From Maricaulis sp947259345 (GTDB taxonomy: Bacteria; Pseudomonadota; Alphaproteobacteria; Caulobacterales; Maricaulaceae), in the NCBI GenBank assembly GCA_965217205.1, contig OZ244254.1, positions 2,852,001 through 2,916,000 of the forward strand: a stretch of DNA of 64,000 nucleotides. Direction: 5' to 3'. Below are positions 52,784-62,111 of the stretch, in pieces. How positions within the stretch are numbered: position 1 is the first letter of the stretch; the number at the start of each line of letters is the position of its first letter. The translations under genes and the position numbers were made by a program. Under the pieces are notes generated by a model. That model did no database searches. It had not been told where the DNA came from and saw only the letters and a program-made list of their open reading frames with translations.

Positions 52784-54315
52784 TCCGCGCGGCAATCACT
52801 GCCTTATGCCTCATCGTGAGCCCGGCGGCTGCCGGAGCCGCCAAACAGCCAGCCGAGGCACCACGGGTCACGCTAAGCCAGGGCACGCTGAGCGGCGTGC
52901 ACGATGATGGCGTTGAACGCTTCCTGAACATTCCCTACGCCGCAGCGCCGGTGGGCGGGTTGCGCTGGCAGCCGCCCCGTCCACCCGAGGCCTGGCAGGG
53001 CGTACGCGATGCGACGATCCATGGGCCAGCCTGTCCGCAACCTGTGCGGCCAGCGGTGGTGGCAGGAGGTGTTGCAGACAACCAGTCGGAGGACTGCCTG
53101 GCACTCAATATCTGGCGGCCAGCCACCGCTGAGCGCCTGCCCGTGCTGGTCTGGATACATGGCGGTGCGCATGTCATCGGATCAGGCGGATTTCCAGCCT
53201 TTGACGGCACGCATCTCGCCCGGCAAGGCATGATTGTGGTGACCTTGAATTACCGCCTCGGCCTGCTGGGATATTTTGCCCATCCCGCCCTGACGGCCGA
53301 AGCACACACAGACGCGCCACTGGGCAATTACGGGCTGATGGACCAGCTCGCTGCCCTGCAATGGGTTCAGGACAATATAGCCGCCTTCGGTGGCGATCCG
53401 GGCACCGTCACCCTCATGGGAGAGTCGGCAGGCGCCATCAGCATCAACGCGATCCTGACCCTTCAAGCAGCCCACGGGCTGTTCCACCGCGCCATCCTGC
53501 AGTCGGGCATCGGCCTTCTGGACCTGCCTTCCCTTGGCGATCAGGAAAGCGCCGGTATGGAGGCTGTGGGCATAGCGGGACTGGCACCCGACGCCAGTGC
53601 AGACGATTTGCGCACCCTGCCCGTCGAAGCGGTTCTGGCGGCAACTGGACCTCGCTCGGGCGGGGCTATCGGCCCGATGATTGACGGTCGCCTGCTGCGC
53701 GACTCTCCCTGGCGGGCGTTCGCGCGCGGAGCGGCAATCGACGTCCCTCTGCTGATCGGGGCCAACAGCAATGAAGCCAGCGTTGTCCTTGCGCTGGGTG
53801 TGCCGCTATCAGCAGCATGGGCCTATGCTGGCGGAGACCGGGCGCGAGCCGTGCAAGCCTATGGTGCGGACCTTGATGAGGACGAAATCGCCAGGCAGAT
53901 ACTGGGTGATGCGTGGTTTGTTGCGCCCGCCCGCTGGATGGCAGGCCAGACGGCCACAGGCGCGCCGAGCTGGCTCTATCATTTCGACTATGTTGCAACA
54001 GAACGCCGGGACCGCTTGCCAGGCGCCGCCCATGGCTCTGAAATTCCCTACATTTTCGGGACGATGGACTATCTTGATGCCGTGACGAGCGGCATAGGGC
54101 CTGAAGACCGGACCTTTTCCCGGGCCATTTCGGCCTGCTGGAGCGCGTTCATCATAACCGGCGAACCGGCATGCGAACTAATGCCCGGCTGGCTGCCCTA
54201 TTCGCCCGCAACCGATCAGCTGGCCCTGTTCGCAGCAGAGAGCCGGACCGTTGAAAACTTCCGCAAAGCGCAGATGGATTTGCTGATTGATGTCCGTTTT
54301 GGACGTCCTGACTGA
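52780..54315 (+). CDS. Type-B carboxylesterase
   Basis: 511 residues with a signal peptide ending near GAA. Alpha/beta-hydrolase of the carboxylesterase-B family: early RFLNIPYAAAPVGGLRWQPP, SEDCLALNIWRP, oxyanion hole IHGGAHVIGSG, nucleophile GESAG, acid in GANSNEASV (E) and catalytic histidine in AAHGSEIPYIFG. Secreted ester hydrolysis; substrate unknown. Forms an operon with the serine hydrolase. Confidence 0.94.
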   Translation: MIRAAITALCLIVSPAAAGAAKQPAEAPRVTLSQGTLSGVHDDGVERFLNIPYAAAPVGGLRWQPPRPPEAWQGVRDATIHGPACPQPVRPAVVAGGVADNQSEDCLALNIWRPATAERLPVLVWIHGGAHVIGSGGFPAFDGTHLARQGMIVVTLNYRLGLLGYFAHPALTAEAHTDAPLGNYGLMDQLAALQWVQDNIAAFGGDPGTVTLMGESAGAISINAILTLQAAHGLFHRAILQSGIGLLDLPSLGDQESAGMEAVGIAGLAPDASADDLRTLPVEAVLAATGPRSGGAIGPMIDGRLLRDSPWRAFARGAAIDVPLLIGANSNEASVVLALGVPLSAAWAYAGGDRARAVQAYGADLDEDEIARQILGDAWFVAPARWMAGQTATGAPSWLYHFDYVATERRDRLPGAAHGSEIPYIFGTMDYLDAVTSGIGPEDRTFSRAISACWSAFIITGEPACELMPGWLPYSPATDQLALFAAESRTVENFRKAQMDLLIDVRFGRPD

Positions 54316-54481
54316 GGGTGAAGGCAGGCCTCGCAGGGGTGATGCTGGCAGAGCCGGGTTACCCGGACCCGGAATGGGTAGAATAGAGCGGAACCGGTTT
54401 GTAATGCTGGCGCAATTTGTGCTGAGCACTCGCCGATCAGGCCGCTGCTCATAATCCTGAGAGCCCGGATGCGCGATCCGA

Positions 54482-54721
54482 TTATTCTGCAGCTTCATCG
54501 GACCCGCCACCGGAGGTCTTGGCTTTCGGCGTCCGGCAGGTCACGAGATTTTTTCGGTCCCATTCGTCGAGTTCGTGAACCGGATATAGGACCGCTTTAC
54601 CTATTTTGACGAATGACGGCCCAAGGCGCATCGCACGCCAGTTGCGCAGGGTGCCCACGCTAATTTCATTGCGGTATCGCTCTGCTACTTCCTCCGCCGT
54701 GAGATATATTTGGTGTTCCAC
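54482..54721 (-). CDS. AlpA/excisionase-like HTH protein
   Basis: 79 residues with a single MerR-like HTH (LTAEEVAERYRNEISVGTLRNWRAMRLGP, then VLYPVHELDEW), the HTH_17 pattern found in excisionases and AlpA-type regulators. Such genes usually accompany genomic islands or prophages, which fits a mobile origin for this cargo. The regions 54316-54481 and 54722-54996 hold nothing else obvious. Confidence 0.85.
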   Translation of the reverse strand: MEHQIYLTAEEVAERYRNEISVGTLRNWRAMRLGPSFVKIGKAVLYPVHELDEWDRKNLVTCRTPKAKTSGGGSDEAAE

Positions 54722-54996
54722 TGCAGGTGTTCCCAGGCAGTTTAGCGTGTTGTCCGATCATGCCAGCGTCCAGCAGACATGAAAACGTCCAGTTGGCGGG
54801 GTAGGGCAGGAACAAGCAATCGGCGGTTGAAGTGTGGAGCAGGCTGCATCGCCGATACGGCGCGGGAGCCGTTGGTAAAGCTGGGGCGGCGAGGACGGGG
54901 CGGGATGGTGCGCGGATATCCCCAGAGGGTTTATCCTTTACGCTGGCCCAGATCCCAAAACCTTGCATAATCGCACCGGCAAGGGAGCCGTCCGTG

Positions 54997-55902
54997 ATGA
55001 GATCGACACTTCTGGCGTTTGCGGTTTTCACCTTCGCCACGGGATGCAATGAGCCAGCAGCGTCAGCGCCTGAATCGGGCGCTCTGGGTATCGCTGCCTG
55101 GAATATCGAACATCTCGCGGCGGAAAACGGCATGGGATGCGCGCCGCGCGATGATGCCGGATATGCGCGCGTCGCGGCCGTCATTGATGAGGTGCAGGCC
55201 GATATCTGGCTCCTGCAGGAGATCGAGAACGAAGCGGCCCTTGCCCGCGTGTTCGATCCGGATGCCTGGAGCTTCCATATCGAAGCCCGGCCGGCCGGTG
55301 AGCCGTCCGGCTATCCGCTATGCCGGGGGCGCGATGATGGCACGCGCCTGACGATGCAATCGACCGCCATCGTCGTGCGCAATACCGTCTCTCATGAGGC
55401 GGCAGCTCCGCTCCACGCGCTTGATGTGGAGGGACAGGACCGCCTGCGCTGGGGTGTATCGATCACCCTGACCGGCGGGACACCAATCGACATCATGAGT
55501 GTGCACCTCAAATCGGGCTGCTTCAGCGGGGATGGGGCATCAGCCTGCCCGGTTTTTTTCGATCAGATCCCGGTGCTGGAGAACTGGATCGATGAGCGCA
55601 GTGCCGCTGGCCGCGGCGTGATCGTGGGGGGCGATTTCAACCGGCGGCTCGAGATCGAGGGAGACAGTGTCTGGCTCGATCTCAATGATGGCGACCCGAC
55701 CCCGCTTCGTCTTGCCGGCGACGGCATCGGCCCGCAATGCAATCCGCGCTATACCGAGTTCATCGACTTCATCGTGCTCAACGACGAGGCTGCCCGCCAA
55801 AAAATCGACGGTTCGTTCTTCGAGACGACATTCTCAGGGGCCCGCGAGCACCACCCGTCTGATCATTGCCCGATTGCTGTGGATCTGATCTGGCCAGGCT
55901 AA
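54997..55902 (+). CDS. Endonuclease/exonuclease/phosphatase-family lipoprotein
   Basis: 301 residues from ATG 54997 (AAGGGAG 9 nt upstream). The signal ends in the lipobox-like TFATGC, so the protein is probably a lipoprotein. The EEP core has AAWNIEHL, LLQEIENE, VHLKSGC, GGDFNRR, DFIVLND and the terminal SDHCPI, all in order. The fold acts on phosphodiesters (DNA, sphingomyelin, inositol phosphates); the substrate is unknown. The frame upstream of 54997 is not supported. Confidence 0.9.
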   Translation: MRSTLLAFAVFTFATGCNEPAASAPESGALGIAAWNIEHLAAENGMGCAPRDDAGYARVAAVIDEVQADIWLLQEIENEAALARVFDPDAWSFHIEARPAGEPSGYPLCRGRDDGTRLTMQSTAIVVRNTVSHEAAAPLHALDVEGQDRLRWGVSITLTGGTPIDIMSVHLKSGCFSGDGASACPVFFDQIPVLENWIDERSAAGRGVIVGGDFNRRLEIEGDSVWLDLNDGDPTPLRLAGDGIGPQCNPRYTEFIDFIVLNDEAARQKIDGSFFETTFSGAREHHPSDHCPIAVDLIWPG

Positions 55903-56032
55903 GCGGTATCGGCCGTGCGGGCGATTTTGATGGCGAGCGTGAAAGAACGATATAGATCCTTATCTGGATTTTGCTGGACAACTGAAAGTGGCAATGTCCA
56001 GATGCGTGCGTGTAAATCGAGGAGGATCGATT

Positions 56033-56347
56033 ATGCGCGCCCTCATCCTGATCTGTAGCAGTCTGCTCCTGATGCTCGCGCCTGCTGCTATGGCGGGCCA
56101 GCAGCAGCCCTCTGCCCCATCCAGCCCGGCAGCCATGACGGACGAGCAGATCCGCCAGGCAATCATCCGGCAGAGTATCGCAAGCTATTCCGGAAACTGT
56201 CCCTGTCCTTACAATACGGACCGGGCGGGCCGCCGCTGCGGCGCCAGAAGCGCCTATTCCCGACCGGGAGGTGCTTCACCGAAGTGTTTCGCATCAGACG
56301 TGAGCGACGCCGAAGTTGAACGCTACAGGCAATCGCGTCGGCAATGA
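56033..56347 (+). CDS. Small exported cysteine-containing protein
   Basis: 104 residues from ATG 56033 with GGAGG 7 nt upstream. A signal peptide ends near AMAGQ. The mature part carries NCPCPYNTDRAGRRCGARSAYSRPGG and a later cysteine, a pattern seen in small secreted proteins of unknown function found widely in proteobacteria. Four cysteines could form two disulfides. Confidence 0.75.
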   Translation: MRALILICSSLLLMLAPAAMAGQQQPSAPSSPAAMTDEQIRQAIIRQSIASYSGNCPCPYNTDRAGRRCGARSAYSRPGGASPKCFASDVSDAEVERYRQSRRQ

Positions 56348-56423
56348 CGTCCGCCGCGTGGCCTGTTCTCCTTCCGGGGTCCAAGACGGCTTGAACTCCT
56401 CATGACATCACGGAGAGATAACG

Positions 56424-56564
56424 GTGAACTACTGGGGTGAAGGCAATCACCAGCAGCCCAAGCCAACTGGCAAGGAGATGCCACCTTGGCTGCCTGGAGT
56501 GCTGTTCTATGGAGGCGCGGCAATCCTTCTGATGCTGGTGGCCGTGTTCCGGTGGGTTCTCTGA
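56424..56564 (+). CDS. 46-residue single-pass membrane protein
   Basis: GTG 56424 has GGAGAG 6 nt upstream. The product begins NYWGEGNHQQPKP, has a proline-bounded charged stretch and then one hydrophobic helix (about 24-44) ending at the C-terminus. Small size, good ribosome-binding site and clean membrane helix suggest a real gene. No family recognised. Confidence 0.55.
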   Translation: MNYWGEGNHQQPKPTGKEMPPWLPGVLFYGGAAILLMLVAVFRWVL

Positions 56565-57096
56565 CAGCAAGAAAGAGCGGGGAACGCTAACGCTCACGAG
56601 CTCAAGACTCTGAAGGCTAATCCAGACGACCTGATTTTCGTTTTGGCCATGGTCGAAACGGCCATCACCGGCGGACTCGCCCTGTTCTTCAAACCCGGCA
56701 CAAGCCGCGATACCACATTCGCATTCTGCGGGGCTCAGGCATCCTTCATTTGCGGCGCATTCACCTCGGCCAATTTGTCGATCGTATCAGCGCAATCGGC
56801 CCGGAACCGTCCACACGGCACGCTTGGCGATGTCATACTCTCATATTCTCGGCCATACCGACGCTGGCGCGCTCCCCCGTTGAGACAGCCGGGCACGGCA
56901 GCGTCAGACCGTGAATACCCGTCCCAGACGAACTGCTCATAGGCAGGGCGGGATCACTTTTTGAGCCGTATCGGCTCGTCTCTTATAGCCTTGATCTGGA
57001 TATCGGCATGTATCAGCGGATTAGGAATCTGAAACGGCGTGTCTGCAGATTACCCATGAAGACACCATTCCCCAAAATGGCCCGCGTCCGACAGCG
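56565..57096. other. 532-base stretch without a convincing gene
   Basis: An open frame at 56643-56942 on the plus strand has no ribosome-binding site and an unnatural C-terminus. Nothing else was recognised. It may be decayed coding sequence near the IS-generated edge. Confidence 0.5.
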
Positions 57097-57632
57097 CTAG
57101 TCGCAACGGCCTGCCTCACGCAGACGGGCTGCGGTCTGGTCCGGCGTTTCCGGATTCAGATAGGCGACGTCTATTGGTTGGGCCGGATCGGAGAATATTC
57201 TGACGATGACGTCGTCGAACCCTGACTGCGCCCGGCAACCGGAAACCCTCAAGTGGTCCCACTCATCTTCACCTTCATCATCGCCCCGGTCGGTCCGGAA
57301 TATGTTCTCCGGCGTGACTCCAAAATCGATATAGCGCTGGATGGCAACCGCATGAGGGTGGCGGTACGTGCCGTGTGACCCCGCAGAGACGATGACATAG
57401 CTCGGGTTTACCGCCTCAATGAAGCAAGTAGCGTCGCCGTTTCTCGCACCGTGATGAGACGCTGTCATTACATCGGCAGCTAACGGAATTTCGGTTGATC
57501 GGTCGACCATCACGCGCTGGGCGTAGAAGCATGCGTCTGGCGGCTCCTGAGCCCGGCGGCCCTTGCTGTCACCCGTCAGGAGAACCGACCGGCCGCCATA
57601 ATCAACCCGCACTACAATACTGATGACATTGC
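57097..57632 (-). pseudogene. MBL-fold (ComEC/Rec2-like) hydrolase fragment cut by the IS
   Basis: About 178 codons of a metallo-beta-lactamase-fold protein. Visible are SIVVRVDYGGRSVLLTGDSKG, the metal-site region TASHHGARNGD, and VIVSAGSHGTYRHPHAVAIQRY, as in ComEC C-domains and free-standing MBL-fold hydrolases. The N-terminal part with H-x-H-x-D-H is missing because the IS at 57633 begins inside the gene; the frame runs on into the IS but that extension is not native. Confidence 0.85.
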
Positions 57633-57699
57633 TGGACTGCTCCCCGCAAAGTGGCCCGTTTTGTGAGTTAGGGTTCGGCTTCAACTGAGGAGTTCGAAA

Positions 57700-57978
57700 A
57701 TGGGCCGCAAGACTTACAAGGCCGAAGAGATCATCGCGCATTTGCGGGAGGTTGAGGTGCGCCAGAGCCGGGGCGAGAGCATCGCTGCGGCTGTGAAGGC
57801 CATCGGGGTTACCGACCAGACCTATTACCGCTGGCGCCGGGAATATGGGGGACTGAAGGTCGATCAGGCCAAGCGGTTGAAGGCGCTGGAAAAGGAGAAC
57901 CAGCGGCTTCGCAAGGCAGTATCTGATCTGACCCTGGACAAGATGATCCTGGCCGAGGCGTCAAAGGGAAACTTCTAA
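57700..57978 (+). CDS. IS3-family transposase OrfA
   Basis: Identical to the 92-residue OrfA of copy 1. It carries the HTH and leucine-zipper regions. Its last codons contain the slippery heptamer GGGAAAC (57966-57972) in G GGA AAC phase, just before the TAA. Confidence 0.95.
   Translation: MGRKTYKAEEIIAHLREVEVRQSRGESIAAAVKAIGVTDQTYYRWRREYGGLKVDQAKRLKALEKENQRLRKAVSDLTLDKMILAEASKGNF
57966..57972 (+). other. Programmed -1 frameshift site GGGAAAC
   Basis: The heptamer has X XXY YYZ form in the orfA phase, and the orfB frame is open from here across the orfA stop. A -1 slip would give the OrfAB fusion transposase, as known for the IS3 family. Confidence 0.75.
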
Positions 57979-58010
57979 GCCCTTCGCGCCGCAGAGCTTG
58001 CGTTGATCAC

Positions 58011-58841
58011 GTGGTGAAGTCCTTGCGCGTCTCGGTGCGCCGGGCCTGCCGCGTGATCGGCCAGCACCGCTCCACCCAGAAGAAGCCGCCGCTGGGCCGC
58101 CAGGACGAGGCCGTGTTGACCCAGGCCATCATCCGGCTTGGCGAAGAATACGGTCGTTATGGCTATCGACGGATCACGGCCCTTCTGCGGGCGCAGGGCT
58201 GGTCGGTGAATGTGAAGCGGGTCTACCGCATCTGGCGGCGCGAGGGGCTCAAAGTGCCAATGAAGCAACCCAAACGGGGCCGGCTCTGGCTCAATGACGG
58301 TTCCTGCGTGCGGCTGCGGCCGCAGTATCGCGGGCATGTCTGGTCCTACGACTTCGTTCAGGACCGCACCCATGACGGCAAGGTCTATCGCATGCTGTGC
58401 GTGATCGACGAATACAGCCGCGAATGTCTGGCCATCCGGGTCGAGCGCAAGCTCAACTCCAAGCTGGTTCTGGAGACGCTGGCGGATCTGTTCGTGCAGC
58501 ACGGGCCTCCCGAGCACATCCGTTCGGACAATGGCCCCGAGTTCATCGCCACCGCCTTGCGCGAGTGGCTGGGGCGGCTGGAGGTGAAGACGCTCTACAT
58601 CGCACCGGGAAGCCCTTGGGAGAACGGATACTGTGAGAGCTTTAACTCGAAACTGCGCGACGAGTTCCTGGATCGGGAGGTGCTGTACACGCTGAAGGAA
58701 GCGCAGGTGCTCATCGAGGCCTGGAAGCGGCATTACAACACCGTCCGGCCGCACTCATCGCTCGGCTACAGACCCCCAGCTCCTGAAACACTCTTGCCAG
58801 CGCCGCTCATGCCGCCCTACGTTGAGGGCGTGCCGGCATGA
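58011..58841 (+). CDS. IS3-family transposase OrfB (DDE integrase)
   Basis: Identical to the 276-codon OrfB of copy 1, with all three catalytic acidic residues. An independent start at GTG 58011 is possible, but the -1 fusion is the expected active form. It reads outward into the efflux operon, so transcription from the element could add to expression of those genes. Confidence 0.95.
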   Translation: MVKSLRVSVRRACRVIGQHRSTQKKPPLGRQDEAVLTQAIIRLGEEYGRYGYRRITALLRAQGWSVNVKRVYRIWRREGLKVPMKQPKRGRLWLNDGSCVRLRPQYRGHVWSYDFVQDRTHDGKVYRMLCVIDEYSRECLAIRVERKLNSKLVLETLADLFVQHGPPEHIRSDNGPEFIATALREWLGRLEVKTLYIAPGSPWENGYCESFNSKLRDEFLDREVLYTLKEAQVLIEAWKRHYNTVRPHSSLGYRPPAPETLLPAPLMPPYVEGVPA

Positions 58842-58903
58842 CCGCCGCACATAACCCGCCGGGCCCTAACTTTAAAACTGGGCCACTTGGGTGGGGCAGG
58901 CCA

Positions 58904-59103
58904 ATATCCTTTCGGGAAAATCCCGGTTGAAAGAATTAAAATATGTGCACACGATGCACCATTCTGTTTATATTTCTAAAAAGAATAACTATACACTCTT
59001 TATACTTACTATATTGGTTGTCGATACGATATTTAGTAGCGCCCGAAATCAAGAGGCGGAAAAAATTCTTTTTTTTGTTGCGCGGCTGCGTTAGTGTTGA
59101 ACG
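58904..59103 (+). promoter_or_regulatory. AT-rich leader of efflux operon, copy 2
   Basis: Same AT-rich leader with the CGGGA-AAA-TCCCG palindrome. A few substitutions lie near 59042-59070. Here it is preceded by the IS instead of the PAPS-reductase-like remnant. Confidence 0.5.
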
Positions 59104-59424
59104 ATGAACGGAGTCGTGAAACTGCTATTGGTGCTTTTGGTTCTCCTCGCGTTTGGTGGCGAGGGGGTGGCCAATGTCTTGCCTGAGCACGATCATCATT
59201 CCGAGTCTGTGTTGAGCGAAGGGCCCATTGAGACGCCCGAAAGCGAACACGGCAAACATGCCATTCATGGATGCGGTGTATGTCATCACATGGTTGATGG
59301 GCGCTTGCTTATGATTGGCGTTATAGCAATCGCCACTGACCATAAATACGATTTCACAGGCGACCGTATGTCGTCGCGAGCTCTTGAGCCGCCCTTCCAG
59401 CCGCCGATTGAGATTTCAGTCTGA
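59104..59424 (+). CDS. His-rich exported leader protein, copy 2
   Basis: 106 residues; differs from copy 1 by about ten residues (for example V for M in the signal peptide, A-T-D-H-K for V-T-D-H-Q) while about half of the DNA changes are silent. The histidine and cysteine positions are all kept, so both copies look functional. Confidence 0.7.
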   Translation: MNGVVKLLLVLLVLLAFGGEGVANVLPEHDHHSESVLSEGPIETPESEHGKHAIHGCGVCHHMVDGRLLMIGVIAIATDHKYDFTGDRMSSRALEPPFQPPIEISV

Positions 59425-59466
59425 CCAATTCGTCTAACTGAAACTAACAATCGGAAACTATACCAA

Positions 59467-60780
59467 ATGAAATCAAATTCTGTCGCCTGGCCAAATTGGC
59501 TAGGGCGGAGAGCTGTGGCAGCGATCGTGCTTGCCGGAGTCTCAATCGGCGCAGCTGAGGCCCAAACGACCTCTGCTGACCCGCTAAACCTTTCTGGTGC
59601 GCTAAGTCTCGCGCTGGAGAATAACCCAATAACTGGAGCGGCGCGTGCAGAAATACGCGCCGCCGAAGCCGACGCACTTCAAGCCGGGCTGTGGGACAAT
59701 CCCACTCTTGGAGCAGAAGTAGAGGAATTCGGATCTGATCGCGGAGGTGTCGGCGATGCGGATACGACCTTGTCGATCAATCAAACGATCCCGCTAGGTG
59801 GTGATCGAGGGCGAGCTCGCGAGGCCGCAAATGCTTGGGCTAGTGCCGCAAGCGCGGATTTTGCACTTCAACGAAACCGTCTCTTGGCTAGCACCGCGCA
59901 GGCATACGTTGCCGCACAAGCGGCGTCGGAAACATTGTCATTGCGTATGGAGTTGTTGGAAATTGCCAATAATTCCGCTGATGCGATCCATTCACGCGTC
60001 GAGGCCGGTCGGGCTTCTCCGATCGAACGGAACCGGGCGGATATGCTCGTCGGGCTTGCCACAATTGCCGCCAACGATGCTGCTAGCGCACAATCGGCAG
60101 CTAACAATCAACTCGTTGCGATCTGGTCTGGAGGACCGGTCAACGGCGAGTTGGCGCCGCCACTTCAGGCGTTCGATCTAACCGCCTACTCTGTCGCTCA
60201 ACCAGTAAATTGGATATCCGACAATCCTGAGCTTCTCCAACTCAGGGCCATTACCCGCGCACGCAGCCAAGAAATTCGTCGAGAGCGTGCCGCTGCGATT
60301 CCGGATCTTACCGTCGGAGCCGGCGTTCGGCGCTTCGGAGGCACCGACGAAACAGCGTTTGTCGCAACCCTTGAGGTCCCTATTCCGGTTCTAAATCGCA
60401 ATCAGGGCGGCGTCGCTGCTGCGGCGTCGCGCGAAAATGCGGCGCGGCTCAATGAAGAGGTGATGAGACGATCTTTGATCGCTCAGTATGCCTCTTCGGC
60501 TGGTCGTTTCGCGCGAGCGCAATCGACCTATACGCAACTCAACGAGAACATCCTCCCAGCGTCAGAAAACGCGCTTGGCGCCGCGCAAGAGGCGTATCGG
60601 GAAGGGGCTCTAGATATCCTCAATTTCCTGGATATCCAGCGGTCGTACTTCGACGTGCGAGTGGATCTGATTACTGCTCGCGCCGAGCTGGCGCGTGCCG
60701 CGATCGAGCTTGATGTCCTGGCAGGCGCGCCGCAACTCAATCGACTGGTCGAAACCAACTCAGAGGAGGCAGTACAATGA
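59467..60780 (+). CDS. CzcC/TolC-family outer-membrane efflux protein, copy 2
   Basis: 437 residues. It differs from copy 1 only in the N-terminal part (for example S-N-S for S-K-F at 3-5, V for I in the GAEVEEF stretch, D-F for E-L near residue 124). From about residue 160 onward the DNA is identical, so the substitution boundary falls inside this gene. Confidence 0.92.
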   Translation: MKSNSVAWPNWLGRRAVAAIVLAGVSIGAAEAQTTSADPLNLSGALSLALENNPITGAARAEIRAAEADALQAGLWDNPTLGAEVEEFGSDRGGVGDADTTLSINQTIPLGGDRGRAREAANAWASAASADFALQRNRLLASTAQAYVAAQAASETLSLRMELLEIANNSADAIHSRVEAGRASPIERNRADMLVGLATIAANDAASAQSAANNQLVAIWSGGPVNGELAPPLQAFDLTAYSVAQPVNWISDNPELLQLRAITRARSQEIRRERAAAIPDLTVGAGVRRFGGTDETAFVATLEVPIPVLNRNQGGVAAAASRENAARLNEEVMRRSLIAQYASSAGRFARAQSTYTQLNENILPASENALGAAQEAYREGALDILNFLDIQRSYFDVRVDLITARAELARAAIELDVLAGAPQLNRLVETNSEEAVQ

Positions 60781-62111
60781 CCAAAAACAAAATCAATCTC
60801 CTGCTGATTACGGCCAGCGTTCTGGCTCTAGCGGCATGTTCTCCTGAAGGTCAGAGCGAACAATCTGGAAACGGCGATCGCTCTAGCGTCGCAGGCAACG
60901 TGGCATCTGAAACTGGACACGACGATCATGGCGAGGATGAGAACCACGCCGAGGCGGAGGGCCATGCCGAGGATGACCATGGAAACGAAGGCCACGAAGA
61001 TGGCGATGATGACGGTCATGGTGAAGACAACGAGCACAGTGAAAGTGCTGAAGTTCATCTCAACGCCGGCCAAATATCTGACCTTGGGATTGTCGTATCT
61101 GCGGTCAGAAGTGGTGCCGTTGATGGCATTCTTGAGTTGCCCGCTGAAGTTGGCTTTGACCTAAATCACCTAGCTCACGTATCGCCTCGGGTATCTGGCA
61201 TTGTGCGTAGCGTCGCGGTGGCTGAGGGTGATCGTGTTGAGGCAGGCGACGTGTTGGCAGTTCTAAACAGCCGCCCGCTCGCTGACGCCAAGGCGTCCTA
61301 CCTTTCAGCGCGCGCCAGATTGGATCTGGCTGAAAGTTCTTTCGAGCGTGAAGAGCGTTTATGGGAACGCCAGATCTCTGCGGAACAAGACTTCCTAGAT
61401 GCTCGACGGGCGCTAGAGGAGGCTCGAATTGAGGTTCGCAGTGCCGGCCAACAACTCGATGCATTGGGCGTTGATGTGTCATCTCTACCTCGAATGGTGG
61501 CATCGTCAGATGTATCGCTTACCCGATACGAGCTGGCAGCCCCGATTTCCGGCACGATTATCGAGCGCCACGCCGTGCTTGGAGAGGTGTTGGAAGAAGG
61601 TGCTCAGCCACCTGCGTTCATTGTGGCGGATACTGATTCAGTGTGGGTCGATGCGGCAATCTACGGCGCTGATCTTGGGCGGATTCGCTCAGGTGCACCG
61701 GTTTCAATTGACCCTGGTGACGGTGGTCCACCAATAGAGTCAACCATCGACTTCGTGAGCCCTCAAATCGGTGAGAGGACGCGAACTGGTCGTGCTCGAA
61801 TTGTCATTGAAAATCCAGGAGACCGGTTGCGGCCCGGGATGTTTGTGACGGTGTTTGCGGCGGCTTCTGACGCCCAACCAACGGTACGGGTGCCAGTTAC
61901 CGCGCTCCAGACAGTGGATGGCGAAACAGTTGTTTTCGTTCGTAGCGCGGATGGTTTTGAGGTCCGTGAAGTGCGCTTAGGGCGGAGGTCGGATCGCTTC
62001 GCAGAGATCCTGTCAGGCGTCAGTCTGGGCGAGATGATCGCTACTACCGAGACGTTCTCGTTGAAAGCAGAATTACAAAAAGGGGAGTTCGACGATGGAC
62101 ACGCGCACTAA
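60777..62111 (+). CDS. His-rich RND periplasmic adaptor, copy 2
   Basis: 444 residues, identical in protein and apparently in DNA to the gene at 38929, including the acidic histidine-rich arm and lipobox. Overlaps the outer-membrane gene by 4 nt and the pump gene by 17 nt. Confidence 0.93.
   Translation: MTKNKINLLLITASVLALAACSPEGQSEQSGNGDRSSVAGNVASETGHDDHGEDENHAEAEGHAEDDHGNEGHEDGDDDGHGEDNEHSESAEVHLNAGQISDLGIVVSAVRSGAVDGILELPAEVGFDLNHLAHVSPRVSGIVRSVAVAEGDRVEAGDVLAVLNSRPLADAKASYLSARARLDLAESSFEREERLWERQISAEQDFLDARRALEEARIEVRSAGQQLDALGVDVSSLPRMVASSDVSLTRYELAAPISGTIIERHAVLGEVLEEGAQPPAFIVADTDSVWVDAAIYGADLGRIRSGAPVSIDPGDGGPPIESTIDFVSPQIGERTRTGRARIVIENPGDRLRPGMFVTVFAAASDAQPTVRVPVTALQTVDGETVVFVRSADGFEVREVRLGRRSDRFAEILSGVSLGEMIATTETFSLKAELQKGEFDDGHAH

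Larger units (their letters stand above)
57633..58903 (+). mobile_element. IS3-family element (IS407-like group), copy 2
   Basis: 1271 bp, apparently identical to the copy at 43669 but in opposite orientation. The right end abuts the duplicated efflux block, which starts at 58904. Flanks TTGC and ATAT show no target duplication. Same terminal inverted repeats as copy 1. Confidence 0.92.

Noticed and set aside
56643..56942. 99-codon open frame in the gap after the small membrane protein
   Set aside because: No start signal, and the C-terminal part is arginine/proline/serine-rich as in random GC-rich frames.
57069..57084. CCAAAATGGCC resembling the tra-region sites
   Set aside because: A single occurrence without the palindrome or neighbouring copies; likely chance.
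57633..57741. Continuation of the MBL-fold frame into the IS
   Set aside because: These codons belong to the IS terminus and appear identically beside an unrelated gene at the other copy, so they are not part of the original protein.
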